Assembly: GCA_031374125.1 (NCBI GenBank)
Contig: JANMFM010000097.1
Location: 1 to 9,088 of the forward strand
Origin: JAEYZS01 sp031374125
Lineage (GTDB): Bacteria; Bdellovibrionota; Bdellovibrionia; Bdellovibrionales; JAEYZS01
DNA: 9,088 nucleotides
Direction of reading: 5' to 3'
The notes under the pieces are model-generated. The model saw only the letters and a list, made by a program, of their open reading frames with translations. It was not told where the DNA came from and ran no database searches. Positions within the stretch are counted from its first letter, which is position 1. The number at the start of each line of letters is the position of its first letter. Below, piece after piece: positions 6,075 through 9,088 of this stretch. The position numbers and the translations under genes are program-made.

Positions 6075-7052
6075 TTAAGAATTTCTACGAAATTGATACT
6101 TCCACCATGGAGCTTGTGCTGGAAGCTCATCAGATAGTTTTTTAGATGTAAAATACTCGATGCATCGGTCAGCGGCCATTATGCTTGATGCCAAAAAGGC
6201 TTCGTCCGTCGTTGCCCCGATGTGAGGTGTGGTTACAACTCTGGGATGCGTAATGAGTGGTGAATCCTTAGGCAGTGGTTCTTTGACGAAGACATCAAGG
6301 CCCGCGCGCTCGATCATTCCGGTTTCTAATCCATAGAGAATATCTTGTTCATTGATCACATCGCCACGAGAAGCATTGATGACGATCATTCCAGGAAGAG
6401 AGTCTTCAAAGAGTCTGCGATTGAGCATTTGGTAAGTCTCTTTTGTGGATGGCACATGATAAGTCACAACATTGCACATTCTTAAGATCTCAGTGTAACC
6501 GAGCCTTAATACATTTAATTTTTGAAACTCTTCATCTTCCTTGTAGGGATCGTAAGCGTAAACTTTCATGTTCATCGCATTTGCGATTTTTGCAACTCTT
6601 GAACCCACTCTCCCTAGTCCCACAATGCCTAAAGTTTTTCCGGAGAGTTCGAAGGCTTTGATCTCATTACGCTTCCAATTTGCAGTTCTCATCATCTGAT
6701 TTGTGAGATTTATTTCTCTCGCGCATGAGAGCATAAGAAGGATCGTGAGTTCAGCTGTGCTTTGTGCATTGGCTTCTGGTGTGTATGATACTTTGATATT
6801 TCTCTTGATGGTTTCTTCGAAATCAATATGGTCATACCCGCTGGTGCTAGTGACAATCAATTGTAACTCGGGAGAAATATCTAAAAATTCTTTGGTGATC
6901 TTCGTCCGCGATCTGATGATGAGAGCTTTTACACCTTCCAATTCTTCTTTGGTGGGATTGTGATTCTCAGATCTTGAAACTTCGAAATGAGCTTTGAGAT
7001 GGGCTTCTGCTTCGATGGAAAATCTATCGGTGACAAGAAGTTTTGGTTTCAT
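6075..7052 (-). CDS. serA: D-2-hydroxyacid dehydrogenase, probably D-3-phosphoglycerate dehydrogenase (short form)
   Basis: The protein oxidises a D-2-hydroxyacid with NAD; here most likely 3-phosphoglycerate, the entry step of serine synthesis. Its 325 residues show the NAD-binding motif GIVGLGRVGSRVA (G145-x-G147-x-x-G150) with D168 in YDPY as the NAD-ribose ligand. The catalytic residues are R229 in NASRGD, E258 in VKEPLP and H277 in TPHIGATT. It ends after the catalytic fold and lacks the ACT regulatory domain of longer SerA proteins, so serine feedback through that domain is not expected. Its ATG overlaps the stop of the aminotransferase by 4 bases (ATGA), indicating coupled translation and a shared pathway. 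The family is certain; the exact substrate rests on this pairing, and glycerate or another hydroxyacid is possible. Confidence 0.85.
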   Translation of the reverse strand: MKPKLLVTDRFSIEAEAHLKAHFEVSRSENHNPTKEELEGVKALIIRSRTKITKEFLDISPELQLIVTSTSGYDHIDFEETIKRNIKVSYTPEANAQSTAELTILLMLSCAREINLTNQMMRTANWKRNEIKAFELSGKTLGIVGLGRVGSRVAKIANAMNMKVYAYDPYKEDEEFQKLNVLRLGYTEILRMCNVVTYHVPSTKETYQMLNRRLFEDSLPGMIVINASRGDVINEQDILYGLETGMIERAGLDVFVKEPLPKDSPLITHPRVVTTPHIGATTDEAFLASSIMAADRCIEYFTSKKLSDELPAQAPWWKYQFRRNS

Positions 7053-8272
7053 TTTTGATTCTCCCGCTGCATTTGTGTATCGGGGAGTGGCTGAAGATTT
7101 TTTAACTTTTCATTGAGAAGGGTTTTAGCTTTTTCCAACTCAGTGTTCAGGCCCAATTCTTTGAGTGTGAGAGCTAGCTTTTCTAAAGTCATCACCAGAT
7201 GTACTTTTTCAATGGCTCCCATATGGCCAATGCGAATGATTTTTCCTTTTAGATGATCTTGGCCACCCGCAATTGTAATTCTATGTTTGTCTTCCATGAT
7301 CTTTTGAACGGTTTCGCCATTGATGTTCTCGGGCAGTTTGAAGGCCGTCACGGTGGGGCTCGGGGTTTCTGCATAGACTTTTAAACCCATTGCGGTTCCA
7401 GCTTGTCTTAAAGCATCGGCGATCATCAAGTGTCTTTCGATGAATTGATTTGCCCCAACCTTAAAAATAATTTCTAAAGCAGTTTTCAAAGCTCGAATGT
7501 GAGTCACCGGAGAGCTAAAATAGGTTTGATTTTTTTCGTTGGCTTTTTTCTCTAAGCGAATGTCCCAATAGTATCTTGGAGACCTCGAAGTTTCCACTTT
7601 GGCCCAAGCTTTTTTAGAAAAAGCAATAAAGGCAATTCCTGTTGGAAGCATAAAAGCTTTCTGGGATCCGCCAATAACTACATCTAAATTCCAAGCATCC
7701 ATATCGATGTTGGTTGCACCAAGTGCCGTGATGGCGTCCACAATCAGAATGGCGTTGGTTTTGGCAACCACTTTACCCAATTCTTGAATAGGATTTAAAA
7801 CAGCGGTGCTGGTTTCACAAGCTTGGCAGGTGATGGCTTTAATCTCTGGGTGCTCTTGCAATAATTTTTCGATATCTGAAGTTTGAAAAGATTTTCCCCA
7901 CTCTACGTTGTGGATGATGACTTTCATGCCGTAGCTTTTAGCAATCTCCCCGAAGCGTTCTCCAAATTTTCCACACACAATACTCAGTACGGTTTCGCCC
8001 GGAGAAATGGTATTCACGAGTGCGGACTCCATGGCTCCAGAGCCGGTAGAGTTGAGAATGTAAGCACGTTCTTTAGTTTTAAAAATTTTTGGCAGGTTTT
8101 CGAGCACCCAAGCAAGATCTTTCTCAAAAGCTTCAGTTCGATGGTGAATGATAGGAAGAGCAACCGTTTCCATAATCGCCTGAGGAACGAGCACAGGACC
8201 TGGTGTCATAACCAACGGTGTTTGCTGCTTATTTTGTGTACGCATGGGATTTCTTTTTAAGAATGAAAACAT
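7049..8272 (-). CDS. Class-V PLP aminotransferase, probable serine-pathway (phosphoserine or serine-glyoxylate/alanine-glyoxylate type)
   Basis: A 407-residue fold-type-I PLP enzyme. It shows TPGPVLVP near the N-terminus, STGSGAMESA (75-84) for cofactor phosphate binding, D179 in VDAITALG facing the pyridine nitrogen, the Schiff-base lysine K205 in GGSQKAFMLPTG, and R347 in KIIRIGHMG for the substrate carboxylate. This pattern is closer to serine-glyoxylate/alanine-glyoxylate aminotransferases and the SerC-like members of class V than to E. coli SerC. With the overlapping SerA-like gene, phosphohydroxypyruvate to phosphoserine is the likely step. The ATG at 8272 has AAAGG about 7 bases upstream; a second ATG at codon 10 (8245) would place the family-like start nearer the conserved region but has a weaker ribosome site. 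The C-terminal about 30 residues are charged and variable. Confidence 0.88.
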   Translation of the reverse strand: MFSFLKRNPMRTQNKQQTPLVMTPGPVLVPQAIMETVALPIIHHRTEAFEKDLAWVLENLPKIFKTKERAYILNSTGSGAMESALVNTISPGETVLSIVCGKFGERFGEIAKSYGMKVIIHNVEWGKSFQTSDIEKLLQEHPEIKAITCQACETSTAVLNPIQELGKVVAKTNAILIVDAITALGATNIDMDAWNLDVVIGGSQKAFMLPTGIAFIAFSKKAWAKVETSRSPRYYWDIRLEKKANEKNQTYFSSPVTHIRALKTALEIIFKVGANQFIERHLMIADALRQAGTAMGLKVYAETPSPTVTAFKLPENINGETVQKIMEDKHRITIAGGQDHLKGKIIRIGHMGAIEKVHLVMTLEKLALTLKELGLNTELEKAKTLLNEKLKNLQPLPDTQMQRENQK

Positions 8273-8361
8273 CTGATGCCTTTATCCGCCTCGAGGGCCG
8301 GTCTTGATTTTTATAACTTTTCCTTGAGTAAGCAAGTCTTTAATGTTTTATTTTTACTTGA
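8273..8361. promoter_or_regulatory. Divergent promoter region between aminotransferase and lptE
   Basis: The 89-base gap separates two diverging transcription units and must hold both promoters unless they start inside genes. For lptE a weak candidate is TTGAGT (8324-8329), 17 bases, TTTATT (8347-8352), each matching four of six consensus bases. No clear promoter for the - strand unit was found by eye. Confidence 0.35.
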
Positions 8362-8958
8362 ATGAAGCAGAACTGGATGAAAAATTCTTTAGTCGTATTT
8401 ACATTATTGGTGCTTTGCGGAAGCTTGCTGAGTTCATGCGCTTATCGCTTTGGTTCACCAGAAAGACGCATTCCTGGCGGTTACCACTTGATCGCAGTAC
8501 CGGTTTTCACAAATAAAACTCAAGAAGTGACCATTGAAACCTTCTTCACCCAATCCATGATCATGGAAGTAGAGAAATCCAGTTTGGCTCAGGTGACTTC
8601 CAAGGAAGAATCGCAAGCCATCTTGATGGGTGAGATCACAAAGATTGATTATGTTTTGGGTACAGAGATCTCAAATAAAACTGACGGTTTCGGAACTCTT
8701 CCAGTAGGTACAGTATTATCTAAAGAATATCGTATTTTGGTTGAAGCAACGATTAAACTTGTTCGCAGCTCTGATATGGCAGTACTTTGGGAAGGTGGCG
8801 TGCAGGGTGAGAAACGTTACCCGGCTCCCGTAATCACAAAAGAAGTATTGAACACCGCGAACCCTCTCTACAATCAAAGTGCTAAGATTCAAAATATTCA
8901 GCAGGTCGCAAACGATATGATGGCTGAGGCTTATGAACGTATGACGGAGAATTTTTAA
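8362..8958 (+). CDS. lptE: LPS-assembly outer-membrane lipoprotein LptE
   Basis: LptE plugs the LptD barrel and helps place lipopolysaccharide in the outer membrane. The 198-residue product has a lipoprotein signal: basic residues K2 and K7, a hydrophobic core, and lipobox LSSC with acylated C26; A27 at +2 suits outer-membrane sorting. The mature protein begins AYRFG, then shows GGYHLIAVPVFTNKTQEVTIE and a helical FTQSMIMEVEKS stretch, all typical of LptE, and the length fits. A second ATG at 8377 (codon 6) would give an ordinary 20-residue signal peptide; neither ATG has a strong ribosome site. The stop is 2 bases before holA, the usual lptE-holA arrangement, so the two are co-transcribed. 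Confidence 0.92.
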   Translation: MKQNWMKNSLVVFTLLVLCGSLLSSCAYRFGSPERRIPGGYHLIAVPVFTNKTQEVTIETFFTQSMIMEVEKSSLAQVTSKEESQAILMGEITKIDYVLGTEISNKTDGFGTLPVGTVLSKEYRILVEATIKLVRSSDMAVLWEGGVQGEKRYPAPVITKEVLNTANPLYNQSAKIQNIQQVANDMMAEAYERMTENF

Positions 8959-8960
8959 AC

Positions 8961-9088
8961 ATGGCTTCGTGGAACTTTGATCAATTTGTAAAACACGTAG
9001 AGAAGGGTGATACACATCCATTCTATTTATTTTATGGAGAAGAAGTTTTTCTCGCAGAAGACGCTCTTAAAAGAATCAAAGCAAAAGT
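8961..9088 (+). CDS. holA: DNA polymerase III subunit delta, N-terminal fragment (cut by window end)
   Basis: Only the first 42 codons are present. After MASWNFDQFVKHV the sequence PFYLFYGEEVFLAEDALKRI matches the start of the delta subunit's N-terminal domain, which in the family begins with a strand followed by G-x-E-x-x-L. Delta is part of the clamp-loader complex that opens the beta clamp. The ATG starts 2 bases after the lptE stop, and no separate promoter fits. Assignment rests on the short motif plus the lptE neighbour. Confidence 0.88.
   Translation, partial: MASWNFDQFVKHVEKGDTHPFYLFYGEEVFLAEDALKRIKAK

Noticed and set aside
7883..8260. 125-codon + strand open frame
   Set aside because: It lies wholly antisense to the well-supported aminotransferase and shows no domain or ribosome site.
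8716..9021. 101-codon - strand open frame
   Set aside because: It is antisense to lptE and holA, with no recognisable motif.
1..9088. CRISPR array, insertion sequence ends or rRNA
   Set aside because: No regularly spaced repeats, transposase, long terminal inverted repeats or rRNA sequence were seen on either strand.

Overview
The window looks like chromosome of a Gram-negative bacterium. LptE, an outer-membrane LPS-assembly lipoprotein, sits directly before holA, an arrangement common in Gram-negative genomes. The moderate AT richness, this housekeeping neighbourhood and the style of the M48 protease faintly suggest a Bdellovibrio-type lineage, but that is a guess and nothing here proves it.

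Left edge (1-992): an M48-family membrane zinc metalloprotease on the + strand. Its 5' end lies outside the window and its frame is broken by a 1-nt indel near 793-808. About 50 bases downstream begins a visibly more AT-rich accessory segment (about 1040-4435). It holds a + strand gene for a helix-turn-helix/'recombinase'-domain protein without a resolvase catalytic domain, then three - strand genes: a small exported cysteine-containing protein, a five-helix membrane protein overlapping it by 4 bases, and a 496-residue protein joining an alpha/beta N-terminal domain, a coiled coil and a PD-(D/E)XK nuclease-like domain. The segment ends exactly at the 3' end of a tRNA-Glu gene. The 10-mer AAATTGGCGT that spans the tRNA 3' end recurs at 1040-1049, so the segment is a candidate tRNA-targeted island and the nuclease-like gene a candidate defence gene. 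Both ideas are inference.

Centre (4433-4673): tRNA-Glu(UUC) and tRNA-Lys(UUU), both with encoded CCA, on the - strand with a putative promoter upstream.

Right half (4699-9088): conserved housekeeping genes. On the - strand, transcription order is a class-V aminotransferase, then a SerA-like D-2-hydroxyacid dehydrogenase (4-base overlap, a likely serine-biosynthesis pair), then purA (adenylosuccinate synthetase). Diverging on the + strand are lptE and the start of holA (DNA polymerase III delta subunit), 2 bases apart.
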